Source: Candidatus Aalborgiella aggregata
GTDB lineage: Bacteria; Pseudomonadota; Gammaproteobacteria; Burkholderiales; Burkholderiaceae_C
DNA length: 64,000 bases
Reading direction: 5' to 3'
Assembly (NCBI GenBank): GCA_016705065.1
Contig: JADIYY010000004.1
Span: forward strand, 1 to 64,000
Part shown: piece after piece, positions 26,581 to 36,338 of the stretch
How positions within the stretch are numbered: the stretch's first letter is position 1
Layout: each line of letters begins with the position of its first letter
The notes under the pieces: generated by a model
The model's input: only the letters and a program-made list of their open reading frames with translations
What the model was told of the DNA's origin: nothing
Databases searched by the model: none
Made by a program: the position numbers and the translations under genes

Positions 26581-28914
26581 TCAACTCAATGCGAATGATA
26601 ACGATATTTGCGCACCTTCAATTGTTTCATTTGTAACCCTATTGGATATATCAAGTCTTGCGTGGTGTTCATCAGCAATTTTCTTGACAACAGCTAAACC
26701 CAGGCCAGTTCCATGATGTTTAGTTGTTACATAGGGTTCAAATGCACGCTTCAGTATATGTTCTGGAAAGCCAGAACCACTGTCCGACACCACCATCCTC
26801 ACACGCTGAGAATCGGGATTCCAATGGCTGCTGATTTTGACTTGTTTGACAGCCGTGGTAAGCGTTGCATCAACCGCATTTTGCAATAAATTATGTATCA
26901 CTTGTCGCAACTGTTGTGCGTCGCCAGAAATATTTGGGCAGGCATCATCCAGCTTGGCTTCAATAGATACTTCACCTTGTTTAGCCCAGCGTGGCTGCAC
27001 TTCATCTGCGCCGTATAACTGTAGAACATCCAAAATCAAGGCATTTAAATTGACAGGTTTTAATTCTGCAGCAGGTAGTCTTGCATAATCTCTGAACTCA
27101 TTCACTAAGCGTTTCATCGCTTCTACTTGATCGACAATTGTTTTAACTGATTTTGTCAAAACCAATTGTTCAGGTCCGTCAACTTTACCACTCAATTTTT
27201 TTTCTAGTCGCTGAGCAGAAAGTTGTATGGGCGTGAGCGGGTTTTTAATCTCATGTGCCAATCGCCGCGCCACATCGCCCCAAGCCAGAGCGCGCTGCGA
27301 TGAAACAACATCAGAGATATCATCAAAAACCAACAAGCGCAGTGGCTGCTTGCTCAAACTCGGCAATTCTGCCCCACGCGCAATCAATGTGACGGTTTGG
27401 TGCGTTGCAAATGGCGAATTACCTGCCGTAGATGATTCCAAAGAATTCAACTCAAATGAGTGCTGCCAGTGGTCCAAATGGTGCAATTGTCGTTCGCTTA
27501 AAAACGCATCGAATTGTGACTTTACACCCAGTGCAAATTTTTCCAGTCCAGTCACACTCTCCAAGGTTTGCCCTTTGTTATTTTCCAGTGAACGCTGCAA
27601 TATGCGTGCTGCACCGGGGTTGCACGACTGGATCACACCATTCGGATCCATCACGATCACGCCTGAAGTGAGGTTGTCCAAAATAACTTGCAAATTTTCA
27701 CGTGCCGTATTGACCTGCGCCATGCTGCTTTCTACAGTGCTACGTGCTTCTGCAAGCTGCTGCGTCATCAATGCGAACGAACGTGTCAATCCCCCCAATT
27801 CGTCTTTACTTTGCAGCATGGCTTTGGGTGCCAAATCGCCTGCAGCAACCTGTCGCACACCGTCGGCCAACAGCAGTAAGGGTGCAGCCAGTTGTGCCCC
27901 TAAAAATACCGCTAACAAAACAGCGCTGAAAACTGCCAGAAACAAACTGAGCGTCAATGTGCCGATGTACATGCGGCGCAAACCCTCGCGCGCCAAAGCA
28001 CGGTTTTGATACTCAGCATTCGCTTGTGTAACTGCCAATGCATTGCTGACCAAATTGGGTGGCAGCACTTGACTGATTTGTAAATATCTGGGCTCGTCTG
28101 AAATACCAAAGCTGGTGTTTTCAACCGCTGCCAACGCATTGATTTTTGCAACCGCAGGGAGTGTAGACTTTCCATTGGATGTGTCGTTGTTCGAACCTTC
28201 ATCTAATCCCTCAATACTGGTCGTCACACGCAAAGATTTGGCTTTGCGCATTTGCACTGCTGTAGGTCGGCTAATCGAACCTAATTTGTAACGCTGCTCA
28301 CCCGCGCTGGCGATGAGTTGTCCAGCGCTGGTCCAAAGCTGCACATCCTGTGCGTTCAGTTGCTCACGAATGCGTTCAAGCTCTAAACTGGCTGTACCTT
28401 CCGGCATGCCAGATAAACGTGTAGCGGCCGTGCGCGAGTTATTTGCAAATTCGGAAGACAAAACATCCAAAGTGACACGTCCAAGGTTCAGGCCTGCATC
28501 CAATGCTGTTTCAACCTTGACATCAAACCAACTCTCGATGGACCGCGAAACAAACTGATATGACACCACATAAATCAAAAGACCCGGTGCAAAACCGACC
28601 AATGAAAAAATCAATGCCAACTTGACCAACAATTGGCTACCAAACTTACCTTGGCGCAAACGCATGATTAAACGCACCGCCATAAAGCCAATTAACACCA
28701 ACAACAATCCAGCCACAACGATATTGAGCGTCAACAAGTAGCCATACGTATTTTCATATTGGGCGCGGTTGTTGGTTGATACAGTCAACAAAAATAGCAG
28801 AACCACCGCAATGAACACGACACTTGCGGCACCTAAACCCAAAATCCAGCGCACCGATGCGGAAGAACGAGTAACATGGCCCGCCAAGTTTTTAGATTGC
28901 AGCCACTTGCTCAT
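26581..28914 (-). CDS. ntrY: NtrY-like sensor histidine kinase
   Basis: Membrane sensor kinase of a two-component system linked to nitrogen or redox control in proteobacteria. Two N-terminal TMs (WILGLGAASVVFIAVVLLFL, NIVVAGLLLVLIGFMAVRL), a further TM (LLVKLALIFSLVGFAPGLLI), a large periplasmic domain, TM YIGTLTLSLFLAVFSAVLLA, HAMP, a PAS domain (NLTSGVIVMDPNGVIQSCNP), HisKA with phospho-His in RRLAHEIKNPLTPIQLSAQR, and an HATPase with the N box LRQVIHNLLQNAVDA and G box HHGTGLGLAVVKK. 777 residues. The start overlaps the DUF4390 stop (ATGA). Confidence 0.9.
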   Translation of the reverse strand: MSKWLQSKNLAGHVTRSSASVRWILGLGAASVVFIAVVLLFLLTVSTNNRAQYENTYGYLLTLNIVVAGLLLVLIGFMAVRLIMRLRQGKFGSQLLVKLALIFSLVGFAPGLLIYVVSYQFVSRSIESWFDVKVETALDAGLNLGRVTLDVLSSEFANNSRTAATRLSGMPEGTASLELERIREQLNAQDVQLWTSAGQLIASAGEQRYKLGSISRPTAVQMRKAKSLRVTTSIEGLDEGSNNDTSNGKSTLPAVAKINALAAVENTSFGISDEPRYLQISQVLPPNLVSNALAVTQANAEYQNRALAREGLRRMYIGTLTLSLFLAVFSAVLLAVFLGAQLAAPLLLLADGVRQVAAGDLAPKAMLQSKDELGGLTRSFALMTQQLAEARSTVESSMAQVNTARENLQVILDNLTSGVIVMDPNGVIQSCNPGAARILQRSLENNKGQTLESVTGLEKFALGVKSQFDAFLSERQLHHLDHWQHSFELNSLESSTAGNSPFATHQTVTLIARGAELPSLSKQPLRLLVFDDISDVVSSQRALAWGDVARRLAHEIKNPLTPIQLSAQRLEKKLSGKVDGPEQLVLTKSVKTIVDQVEAMKRLVNEFRDYARLPAAELKPVNLNALILDVLQLYGADEVQPRWAKQGEVSIEAKLDDACPNISGDAQQLRQVIHNLLQNAVDATLTTAVKQVKISSHWNPDSQRVRMVVSDSGSGFPEHILKRAFEPYVTTKHHGTGLGLAVVKKIADEHHARLDISNRVTNETIEGAQISLSFALS

Positions 28915-29546
28915 TTAATGCTCTCGGCCACAAACCGCATGCTTTTGTTGGTCTCTATAAGCCATTCGTTGTTACCAATGAGTCCAATTTGAAAAGGCCT
29001 CGGCAACTCGGACAAATCCAACTTGAATTTGAATTGAATCGTGTGCGCAGTTGTTGGATCAATCTCTGCCAAATCGGCGACGCGCCATCGGTTAAAGCGC
29101 TTGATGCTGGCCAAAGCATCATTCAGACTTTCAAAATATTGTGGCAAACTGACTCCACCAGTGCCCACATTCACACGCCAACGCCGTGTCAATGGTTGGT
29201 AACTCAAACGCATCACACGACTGGCTATAGTTATTGTTTTGTCGTACCAATACCAACGATCACGAGTAATCTCGGCTTCTGCGGTGAATATCAATGGCAC
29301 GCCTTTGGTGAGTGCATCTTGCACAATGGGCGACATTTCAAATGCGATTTGCGCATTCAAAAACAGCTCTGTTTCCGATCGACTCAATTGCATCGCACTG
29401 ATGTATGCATTCGAATTTTGAGCGCGCGCAGAGCTGGCCACCAACAAACTCGCCAATAGCATGCTCAATGGCAAAAACCAAATAAGCAAAGACGCAACGA
29501 TGCTACGATTTTGCTTTTTCAAGAAGGGCATAGAAAAATCCATCAT
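28911..29546 (-). CDS. DUF4390 domain-containing protein
   Basis: Exported protein: basic N-terminus, hydrophobic core LPLSMLLASLLVASSARA, then AQNSNAYISAMQLSRSETEL. DUF4390 is a ~170-residue periplasmic domain of unknown function that in Betaproteobacteria almost always lies between rsmB (sun) and ntrY, as here. Visible conserved stretches: GVPLIFTAEAEITRDRWYWY and LSYQPLTRRWRVNVGTGG. The gene overlaps the 3' end of rsmB by 44 bp, and several ATGs (29546, 29543, 29531) are possible starts. A role with the NtrY sensor is suggested only by gene order. Confidence 0.83.
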   Translation of the reverse strand: MMDFSMPFLKKQNRSIVASLLIWFLPLSMLLASLLVASSARAQNSNAYISAMQLSRSETELFLNAQIAFEMSPIVQDALTKGVPLIFTAEAEITRDRWYWYDKTITIASRVMRLSYQPLTRRWRVNVGTGGVSLPQYFESLNDALASIKRFNRWRVADLAEIDPTTAHTIQFKFKLDLSELPRPFQIGLIGNNEWLIETNKSMRFVAESIK

Positions 29547-30849
29547 GATTCTTCAGCTTATTGTCTTCGCTCGTGCCAGAAATTGCATCACGTATGCTAA
29601 TTAAATGTCCATGCGATGGCAAAAGCGTTGCATATTTGTTGCTATCTAAGAATTTATTAATCTGGTCTTCACCCTCAGCTTTGAAAACCGAGCAAGTGCA
29701 GTACAACAGTCGCCCACCGGGTTGAAGGTACTGCCAGAGCGTATTCAGTAGTTTCCACTGAATGCTGGCCAACTGTGCAATATCGGTTTCGCGCCTCAGC
29801 CAGCGGCTGTCTGGATGGCGTCGCACAATACCAGAAGCACTGCAAGGAGCGTCCAGCAAAATAGCGTTGAATCTTGATTTTCTTAAATCTTCTGGCCAAG
29901 TCTCAGGTAGCGCAGCGTCAGCCACCAAAACATTGGCTTTTAAGCCCAAACGTTTCAGTGTTTCATTGATTCTGTCGCAACGCACAGGGTCAACGTCCAT
30001 GGCCGTCACATCGCTATCACTTATCTCCAGCAAATGCGCTGTTTTTCCACCAGGTGCGGCACACGCATCTAAAATTTGCAAACCACTTCGCGGCAAATCA
30101 TTGAGTAACAATGGCGCTGCCAACTGCGCCGCAGCATCTTGCACAGAAACTACCCCTTCTACAAAACCTGGAATTTGTGTCACAGGCATGGGTTTGGTCA
30201 ATGTGAGGCCAAATTCACCAACGGAAGTTGCTGCGAAGTGGGACAAATAATCGGCCACTGACGATTTCCTGATATTCACACGCAAGGTCATCGGAGCACG
30301 GCCATTGCCAGCCTGCAGTATCAGCTGCCAACTATCAGGGTAGTCGGTTTGTAAACGTCTAATCCACCACAGGGGATGATTCCAACGCCCGACCAAAGAC
30401 TTGCTCGCCTGTTGATTCAGGGCATCTTTCTCTCGCAAATAGCGTCGCAAGCAGGCGTTGATAAACGCACTGCTTCCTTTGGTTTGGGGATTGCGTTTAG
30501 CCGCTTCAACGGTTTGATCGACCAACGTGAAGGCCTCATATTGAGGTGTTTCAGCGGCTTCAATGTCGTTTGCAAATTCATCCGAAAAAACCGGTGCATC
30601 AAAACACATCAATGCCAAAGCTACGCACAGTAATGCATCAACTTCTGGCGACGGAGCACGTTTAGCTAACAGCGAGCGCAATGTTTGTGCTGTCCCCAAC
30701 CAGCGCCACACATGAAAACTCAATGCCTGCACACCCGGACGCAGTTGGGCATCTACTGCAGCAATGGCTGCGGTGCCAGATGTACCAGCCTGTACTGCCT
30801 GCACCACAGCGGCGGTACTTTGCAACTGTTTCCACAACGGAATCATCAT
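29503..30849 (-). CDS. rsmB: 16S rRNA (cytosine(967)-C(5))-methyltransferase RsmB
   Basis: SAM-dependent m5C methyltransferase acting on C967 of 16S rRNA. N-terminal NusB-like RNA-binding domain (LFIN-type helix bundle, residues ~10-160), then the catalytic domain: LDACAAPGGKTAHLLEISDS (SAM loop), VTAMDVDPVRCDRI, ILLDAPCSASGIVRRHPDSR with the PCS motif, and LLYCTCSVFKAEGE with the catalytic TC. 448 residues, slightly above the E. coli length. The start overlaps the lolD stop (ATGATG). Essential catalytic residues are all intact. Confidence 0.92.
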   Translation of the reverse strand: MMIPLWKQLQSTAAVVQAVQAGTSGTAAIAAVDAQLRPGVQALSFHVWRWLGTAQTLRSLLAKRAPSPEVDALLCVALALMCFDAPVFSDEFANDIEAAETPQYEAFTLVDQTVEAAKRNPQTKGSSAFINACLRRYLREKDALNQQASKSLVGRWNHPLWWIRRLQTDYPDSWQLILQAGNGRAPMTLRVNIRKSSVADYLSHFAATSVGEFGLTLTKPMPVTQIPGFVEGVVSVQDAAAQLAAPLLLNDLPRSGLQILDACAAPGGKTAHLLEISDSDVTAMDVDPVRCDRINETLKRLGLKANVLVADAALPETWPEDLRKSRFNAILLDAPCSASGIVRRHPDSRWLRRETDIAQLASIQWKLLNTLWQYLQPGGRLLYCTCSVFKAEGEDQINKFLDSNKYATLLPSHGHLISIRDAISGTSEDNKLKNHDGFFYALLEKAKS

Positions 30850-31523
30850 CCTTGCAGCACCCCACCCACTAACCGCAACTGTCTATCGCATCGCGCAGCC
30901 AAGGTTTCATCGTGGGTGACGACTACAAATGCCGTGCCATGCGATTTGGCCAGTTGCAGCATCAAATCAAACACGGCATTGGCCGTGTTACGGTCTAGAT
31001 TACCTGTCGGCTCATCGGCAAGAACACATGCGGGCTGGGTGACCAGCGCCCGCGCAATGGCTACGCGTTGGCGTTCACCGCCCGACAATTCGGCAGGTCT
31101 GTGTTGCACACGATCTTTTAAACCCACACTTGCCAGCATGTCAACTGCTGTTTTAGCCGCTGCGGCAGTGCTTAAACGTCGAATCCACAAAGGCATGGCC
31201 ACATTGTCTTGGGCACTGAATTCGGCTAACAAATGGTGAAACTGGTACACAAAACCCAAGTGTTGGTTGCGAAGATGGCCTATCTCCGCCTCGTTCAAAT
31301 TGGCCAGTTCCTGCCCTTTGAGAACCACCTTGCCCGTTGTTGGCGAATCAAGCCCACCGAGTAAATGCAAGAGTGTACTTTTGCCAGAGCCTGAAGCACC
31401 CACAATGGCCAATATTTCACCCGCATGAACCTGTAAATCCACACCCTCCAATACTGTCACATCCAGCGGACCTTCAACAAATCTTTTGCCAAGATTGGTA
31501 GCAGACAACACCACTTCATTCAT
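30846..31523 (-). CDS. lolD: Lipoprotein-releasing ABC ATPase LolD
   Basis: ATPase of the LolCDE complex, which extracts outer-membrane-directed lipoproteins from the inner membrane and hands them to LolA. Walker A IVGASGSGKSTLLHLLGGLD, the Lol-specific Q-loop region HLGFVYQFHHLLAEF (LolD box), signature ELSGGERQRVAIARAL, Walker B CVLADEPTGNLD, switch His in VVVTHDETLA. 225 residues. Its start lies inside the end of lolC (8-bp overlap). Confidence 0.92.
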   Translation of the reverse strand: MNEVVLSATNLGKRFVEGPLDVTVLEGVDLQVHAGEILAIVGASGSGKSTLLHLLGGLDSPTTGKVVLKGQELANLNEAEIGHLRNQHLGFVYQFHHLLAEFSAQDNVAMPLWIRRLSTAAAAKTAVDMLASVGLKDRVQHRPAELSGGERQRVAIARALVTQPACVLADEPTGNLDRNTANAVFDLMLQLAKSHGTAFVVVTHDETLAARCDRQLRLVGGVLQG

Positions 31524-32775
31524 ATCTAAGTGCCTCTGCAGGATTCATCCGACTGGCACGCCAGCTGGGGTACAGCGTGGCGGCGAAGGCCAAAATAAGC
31601 GCAATGACAGCGATGGGCAAAATGTCTGCCATCTGCGGATCACTGGGCATGCGGCTCAAAAAATAGATGTCTTTAGGCAAAAAACTGGCATTGAACACAC
31701 GTTCTATAAACGGCACGATCACATCAATGTTAAATGCCACGCCCAAGCCCAAAAGCAAGCCCGCAAATGTGCCAATCACCCCCACCGTTGCGCCTTGCAC
31801 TACAAAAATGCCCATGATGCTTTTGGGGCTGGCACCCAGGGTGCGCAAAATGGCAATATCAGCACGTTTGTCTTGCACAGTCATCACCAAGGTCGATACC
31901 AAATTGAATGCAGCAACGGCCACGATCAGCGTCAAGATAATGAACATCATGCGTTTTTCAACCTGCACAGCTGCAAACCAGGTTTTGTTTTGCCGTGTCC
32001 AATCCCGCACCACCAAATTGCCAGTCAAACTGAGGCTCAAATCGCGTGCCACCGCACGTGCTTCGTGCAAATCTTTCAGCTTTAATCGGATGCCGGTAGG
32101 ACCTTCTAGACGAAACATTTTGGCCGCATCGTCAACATGCATCATCGCCAGTGTTGAGTCGTATTCAAAATGCCCTGAATCAAAAGTACCCACCACCACC
32201 AATTGCTTCATGCGTGGGGTTACGCCTGCAGGAGTCACTTGACCGCTAGGGGCTATCAATGTCACCAATTCGCCCTTGCTCACACCCAACTGCCGTGCCA
32301 ATTCGTAACCCAATACCACACCAAATTCACCGGGTACCAAGGCTTTGATGACATTCAAATTTTGTGTGTTCGCCGCCAAGTCTGTAACTTGGCTTTCGGT
32401 GGCTGGGTCAATGCCGCGCACAATCGCGCCTTTCATGTCCTCGCCCCGTGCCAATAACGATTGCGTGGCGATGAAACTTGATGCACCTACCACTTGTGGG
32501 TGCGCACGCACTTCGGTCAAGGTGCGGTTGACGTCACTTAAAGCTTCGCCATTGCTGCTGAGAATCTCGATGTGCGAAACCACCGACAACATGCGGTCGC
32601 GTACCTCTTTTTGGAATCCATTCATCACCGACAACACAATGATCAAGGCAGCCACTCCCAAAGCGATACCTAACATCGACACGCCAGAAATAAACGAAAT
32701 AAAGCCATTGCGCCGCGTCGCACGACCCGCACGGGTATAGCGCCAGCCAAGTTGGAGTTCGTAGGGGATTTGCAT
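31516..32775 (-). CDS. lolC: Lipoprotein-releasing permease LolC/LolE
   Basis: Membrane subunit of the lipoprotein exporter. N-terminal TM within RRNGFISFISGVSMLGIALG, the family start LQLGWRYTRAGRATRRNGF, a large periplasmic domain (residues ~50-265) and three C-terminal TMs beginning EKRMMFIILTLIVAVAAFNL and VQDKRADIAILRTLGASPKS. 419 residues. A single LolC/E-type permease gene precedes lolD, so the complex is probably the homodimeric LolF2D2 kind described in other proteobacteria; that is inference. First gene of the operon running to ntrX. Confidence 0.9.
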   Translation of the reverse strand: MQIPYELQLGWRYTRAGRATRRNGFISFISGVSMLGIALGVAALIIVLSVMNGFQKEVRDRMLSVVSHIEILSSNGEALSDVNRTLTEVRAHPQVVGASSFIATQSLLARGEDMKGAIVRGIDPATESQVTDLAANTQNLNVIKALVPGEFGVVLGYELARQLGVSKGELVTLIAPSGQVTPAGVTPRMKQLVVVGTFDSGHFEYDSTLAMMHVDDAAKMFRLEGPTGIRLKLKDLHEARAVARDLSLSLTGNLVVRDWTRQNKTWFAAVQVEKRMMFIILTLIVAVAAFNLVSTLVMTVQDKRADIAILRTLGASPKSIMGIFVVQGATVGVIGTFAGLLLGLGVAFNIDVIVPFIERVFNASFLPKDIYFLSRMPSDPQMADILPIAVIALILAFAATLYPSWRASRMNPAEALRYE

Positions 32776-32826
32776 AAGTGCTTGATGTTAGCAGTACATC
32801 GACCGCATTCTGAATCATACAGGCGT

Positions 32827-32853
32827 AAAAAAGCCCACTTTACGTGGGCTTTT
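32827..32853 (-). terminator. Rho-independent terminator
   Basis: Stem AAGCCCAC / GTGGGCTT with a 5-nt loop and flanking A and T runs; on the minus strand it ends in TTTTTT. It closes the small lipoprotein gene at 32884 and insulates it from lolC. Confidence 0.88.
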
Positions 32854-32883
32854 AAGATGAGTCTTAAGAATTACCAGAATTAA

Positions 32884-33375
32884 TTATTGCTTTACGTATG
32901 GAATACCACCAGTCCACCATGCCGTAGGATTTTCGGATGTAAACGAAGCGGCAACATATAAACCTGAACCATTCACAACAGCAAACCCTAAGTATCCAGA
33001 GCCAGGTGTTGTGGACGAATCATACTTATAAGAATCCACTGTTTGACCTAAAAATGTTGCCTTGTTGCCAATTGTGTATACGCCAGACTCTGTCGTTGTA
33101 TCTGTGCTTACCAAAGTTGTGCATGCAGCATCTGAGTACTTTTTCGTATTGACAACAGTTCCTACCAATTGCGTTGCACTTAGCTTTGATGCCGTCCTGG
33201 TTACCACTTCATAATTTCCAAGCCAAGAAAAGCATTGGCTTTTCCAAGTGCCAACATAAGCATCTGCGGCATCTGCAGGAGAATCACTGCCACCACAACC
33301 AGCAATAGTAATAGCTGCTGACAATCCAAAAATAAATAACAATTTCAACTGAATCCGTTTGAGTTGGCCTAACAT
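32884..33375 (-). CDS. Small lipoprotein of unknown function
   Basis: Predicted lipoprotein of 163 residues that I do not recognise. Signal peptide with basic start (KRIQLKLLF), hydrophobic core and lipobox TIAGC, then GGSDSPADAADAYVGTW. The ~130-residue mature part is rich in Thr, Ser, Gly and Tyr, with three Cys after the lipid Cys region (SQCFSW, DAACTT) and a pattern like small beta-barrel lipoproteins (YVGTWKSQC, ESGVYTIGNKATFLG). A strong AGGAGGA site precedes ATG 33375. It is a single-gene unit with its own terminator. Confidence 0.72.
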   Translation of the reverse strand: MLGQLKRIQLKLLFIFGLSAAITIAGCGGSDSPADAADAYVGTWKSQCFSWLGNYEVVTRTASKLSATQLVGTVVNTKKYSDAACTTLVSTDTTTESGVYTIGNKATFLGQTVDSYKYDSSTTPGSGYLGFAVVNGSGLYVAASFTSENPTAWWTGGIPYVKQ

Positions 33376-33529
33376 ATGTCCTCCTTTTAAAATTCATCAA
33401 ATGAGATACAAAGCGTAAACTAGACTACTCAACAAGCCATTGGTAGTAACCCTTGAACTGAGCTCACTAAGTCTATACCTTTGGTTATAGGATTTCGTTT
33501 CTTTGCACCCGCACACCGTATTTCAGACC

Positions 33530-34507
33530 ATGCACATCCTTATTCCATTTGCCGCTGCCACTTCACCCGATACCGACAAATGGGTACAAACCGTGCGCTT
33601 GCCCAATTTGAATCGTCTCTTGGCAACAATGGTAGTAAGTCACAGCGATGTGGAAACGGCAGAATCATATTCCCCACCACACGAACGCGCTTTGGCACGG
33701 CTACAAGGTTTACCAACGACAGATGGATGCATCCCTTGGGCTGCAGAGCGAGCTATTTGCTTGGGTTTACCCAACGCACAAAGTACTGCATGGAGTTTTA
33801 TCACGCTGTGCCATGCTCAAGTTACCATGAACGATGTACAGCTGCAAAACCCTGAGCTATTGCAAGTCACCGAAGCAGAATCTGAAACCCTGCTCAGCGA
33901 CATGCAGCCCTACTTTGCCGAAGATGGTTTGGCTCTGCATGCATTGACAGACTTGCCCAACACATGGCTGGTCAGTGGCGAACCTTTGCGTGGCATGCAT
34001 ACCGCTTCGCTTGACCGTGTCATCGGAAAAAACATCGATGCATGGCAAGCCAAGGGTGAACATTCAAACAATATTCATCGCTTGCAAAACGAAATGCAAA
34101 TGCTGCTCTACACCCACAAAGTGAACACCGCCCGCGATCGGTCAAAACAGCTAAACATCAATTCAATTTGGTTTCATGGCAGTGGCGAAAATTGCCAAAC
34201 TAATCCGAATGAGAAAAATTCAATGCTTCAGGTGCTGATGTTAAGAAACCTGGCTAACGCCGCATTCGACCAAGACTGGCATGCGTGGGCAACAGCCTGG
34301 CAAGAACTGGATGCCACCGTAGGCGCAGACCTGCTAACCCGCGCAAACAATGGTGAACCAGTTAGCCTAACCCTTTGCGGTGAACACACTGCATTAAGAT
34401 ACGAAACCAAACCCGCCAGCGCATTGGCACGCACTATAGACAAAGTTAAAAGCTTTTTAGACCTCAAGCCGTCGTATTTATTGCCTAAAGTGCTATTTAA
34501 TTTATAG
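33530..34507 (+). CDS. rpfE: RpfE-like protein (phosphoglycerate-mutase-related)
   Basis: Resembles the RpfE/cofactor-independent phosphoglycerate-mutase-related proteins found beside recJ in Xanthomonadales and Burkholderiales; biochemical role unknown. The opening HILIPFAAATSPDT and LPNLNRLLATM are family-like, as are YFAEDGLALHALTDLPNTWL and NSIWFHGSGE. ATG 33530 chosen for its fit; the frame is open from 33503. The last residues (DLKPSYLLPKVLFNL) and the stop codon come from a dispersed repeat, so the native C-terminus appears to be replaced. recJ follows 23 bp later, probably in one operon. Confidence 0.65.
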   Translation: MHILIPFAAATSPDTDKWVQTVRLPNLNRLLATMVVSHSDVETAESYSPPHERALARLQGLPTTDGCIPWAAERAICLGLPNAQSTAWSFITLCHAQVTMNDVQLQNPELLQVTEAESETLLSDMQPYFAEDGLALHALTDLPNTWLVSGEPLRGMHTASLDRVIGKNIDAWQAKGEHSNNIHRLQNEMQMLLYTHKVNTARDRSKQLNINSIWFHGSGENCQTNPNEKNSMLQVLMLRNLANAAFDQDWHAWATAWQELDATVGADLLTRANNGEPVSLTLCGEHTALRYETKPASALARTIDKVKSFLDLKPSYLLPKVLFNL

Positions 34508-34511
34508 CATT
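34459..34511 (+). repeat. Dispersed repeat, copy F (supplies a C-terminus)
   Basis: GACCTCAAGCCGTCG, TATTTATTGCCTAAAGTGCT, then ATTTAATTTATAGCAT. The stop codon of the rpfE-like gene lies inside this copy. Confidence 0.72.
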
Positions 34512-34530
34512 TAACAACCAAACCATATTC

Positions 34531-36261
34531 ATGAAAATCACCACCCGCGATGTTCCTCCACGTGCTGCTTGGGCGCTTGAGCAGGCGGGGGTGCATCCGT
34601 TGTTGGCGCGTTTGTACGCGGCGCGTGGGGTAGGTAGCAAAGAACAACTGGACGATGGCTTGGCGCTGTTGTTACCGCCTGCTGGCTTGAAAGGTGCTGT
34701 GGATGCGGCTGTGTTGTTGGCAGATGCGATTGCAAAAAACAAACGACTGTGCATTGTGGCGGACTACGATTGTGATGGTGCGACGGCATGCGCAGTAGCC
34801 ATTCGGGGCTTGCGCTTGCTGGGTGCAAAGCACGTGAGCTACATCGTGCCCGACCGTGTGGTGGATGGCTATGGATTGACCGCTCCAATTTCTCAGCGCG
34901 TGAAAGACAGCGGCGCAGATGTGTTGATAACGGTAGACAACGGCATTGCCAGTTTTGAGGGCGTAGCCACTGCTAAGGCGCTGGGTTTGCAGGTGCTGGT
35001 GACGGACCACCACTTGCCAGCGCTGGTGAATGGAGATGTTCAGTTGCCAGAGGCAGATGTGATCGTCAACCCCAACCAACCTGGTTGCACGTTTGAAAGC
35101 AAATCCATCGCAGGGGTCGGGGTGATGTTTTATGTGCTGTTGGCATTGCGGGCGGAGTTGCGTGCGCGTGGCGTATTCACTGCACAAAATCAACCCAAGG
35201 TGGACAATTTATTGCCACTTGTGGCACTGGGTACAGTGGCCGATGTGGTGAAGCTGGATGCGAACAACCGCCGACTGGTGGCACAGGGTTTAAAACGCAT
35301 TCGAGCTGGTGTGTTGCCTGCAGGTATGGCGGCCTTGTTCGCGGCTGCAGGACGCAAGCCCCAAACCGCCAGCAGTTTTGATTTTGGTTTCGCCTTAGGC
35401 CCACGCATCAACGCAGCGGGGCGATTGAGCGACATGACGCTGGGCATTGAATGCTTGTTGACCGACGACGCAGGTCGTGCCGATGAGCTGGCGCGCACAC
35501 TGGACGGCATTAACCGCCAACGCCGTGATTTAGAAGGCGGCATGCGTGAACAAGCATTCATGATGGCCGAGTCACTGTTTGAAGAAAGTGACGATGCGCC
35601 GCCAGCCGTCTGTGTGTTTGACCCAGATTTTCACGAAGGTGTGGTGGGCATTGTGGCCTCGCGCCTTAAAGACAAATTGCACCGCCCCAGTTTTGTGTTT
35701 GCGCGTAGCGGTGCAGCAGGCAAAGAAAATGAGCTGAAAGGTTCAGGCCGCTCTATCGCAGGCTTTCATTTGCGCGATGCTTTGGACTTGATTGCCAAGC
35801 GCCAACCCGGCGTGCTCTTGCGATTTGGCGGGCATGCCATGGCAGCAGGTTGCACAATTTTGGAAGAGCGTTTTGATGAATTTGAAACCGCGCTCTCGCA
35901 AGTCGCGGCCGAATGGTTGGATGCAGAAGCACTTACCCGCACCATCACTACCGACGGTGCATTGGACCCCAATTACCTGCGCCTTGATTTAATTGACATG
36001 CTGGAACGCGAAGTGTGGGGCCAAGGTTTTGCAGCGCCCTCTTTCAGTGAAGAAGTGGAAGTGCTGTCGCAACGCATCGTGGGGCAAAACCATTTGTCGC
36101 TGAAACTGAAGCACCAAGGCCAACCCATAGACGCCATGTGGTTTGGCCACACTGAACAATTGCCACCCAAAGTGAAGCTGGCTTTTCGCCTGGATGCAGC
36201 AGAATGGAACGGCAGGCGCACCATCAAGTTTTTGATTGAGGGTGTAGAGAGTTATGTATGA
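34531..36261 (+). CDS. recJ: Single-stranded-DNA-specific exonuclease RecJ
   Basis: 5'-3' ssDNA exonuclease of the DHH superfamily, acting in recombination and mismatch repair. Motifs: VADYDCDGATACAVAIRGLR (motif I), ITVDNGIASFEG, VTDHHLP (DHH), GVGVMFYVLLALR, LVALGTVADVVKL, and C-terminal DHHA1 with LLRFGGHAMAAGCT. 576 residues, normal length. A short 23-bp gap after the rpfE-like gene suggests co-transcription. All catalytic aspartates and histidines appear intact. Confidence 0.93.
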   Translation: MKITTRDVPPRAAWALEQAGVHPLLARLYAARGVGSKEQLDDGLALLLPPAGLKGAVDAAVLLADAIAKNKRLCIVADYDCDGATACAVAIRGLRLLGAKHVSYIVPDRVVDGYGLTAPISQRVKDSGADVLITVDNGIASFEGVATAKALGLQVLVTDHHLPALVNGDVQLPEADVIVNPNQPGCTFESKSIAGVGVMFYVLLALRAELRARGVFTAQNQPKVDNLLPLVALGTVADVVKLDANNRRLVAQGLKRIRAGVLPAGMAALFAAAGRKPQTASSFDFGFALGPRINAAGRLSDMTLGIECLLTDDAGRADELARTLDGINRQRRDLEGGMREQAFMMAESLFEESDDAPPAVCVFDPDFHEGVVGIVASRLKDKLHRPSFVFARSGAAGKENELKGSGRSIAGFHLRDALDLIAKRQPGVLLRFGGHAMAAGCTILEERFDEFETALSQVAAEWLDAEALTRTITTDGALDPNYLRLDLIDMLEREVWGQGFAAPSFSEEVEVLSQRIVGQNHLSLKLKHQGQPIDAMWFGHTEQLPPKVKLAFRLDAAEWNGRRTIKFLIEGVESYV

Positions 36262-36316
36262 AATCAGCCTCTATCTGGCGAATTGATTGCATAGTGTGCT
36301 ATTAAATATATAGCGT
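36261..36316 (+). repeat. Dispersed ~55-bp repeat, copy G (intergenic)
   Basis: AAATCAGCCTCTATCTGGCG, AATTGATTGCATAGTGTGCT, then ATTAAATATATAGCGT. It begins at the recJ stop codon and fills the gap to the convergent SDR gene. Confidence 0.82.
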
Positions 36317-36338
36317 ATCTGCTTCTAGTTAAATTGAC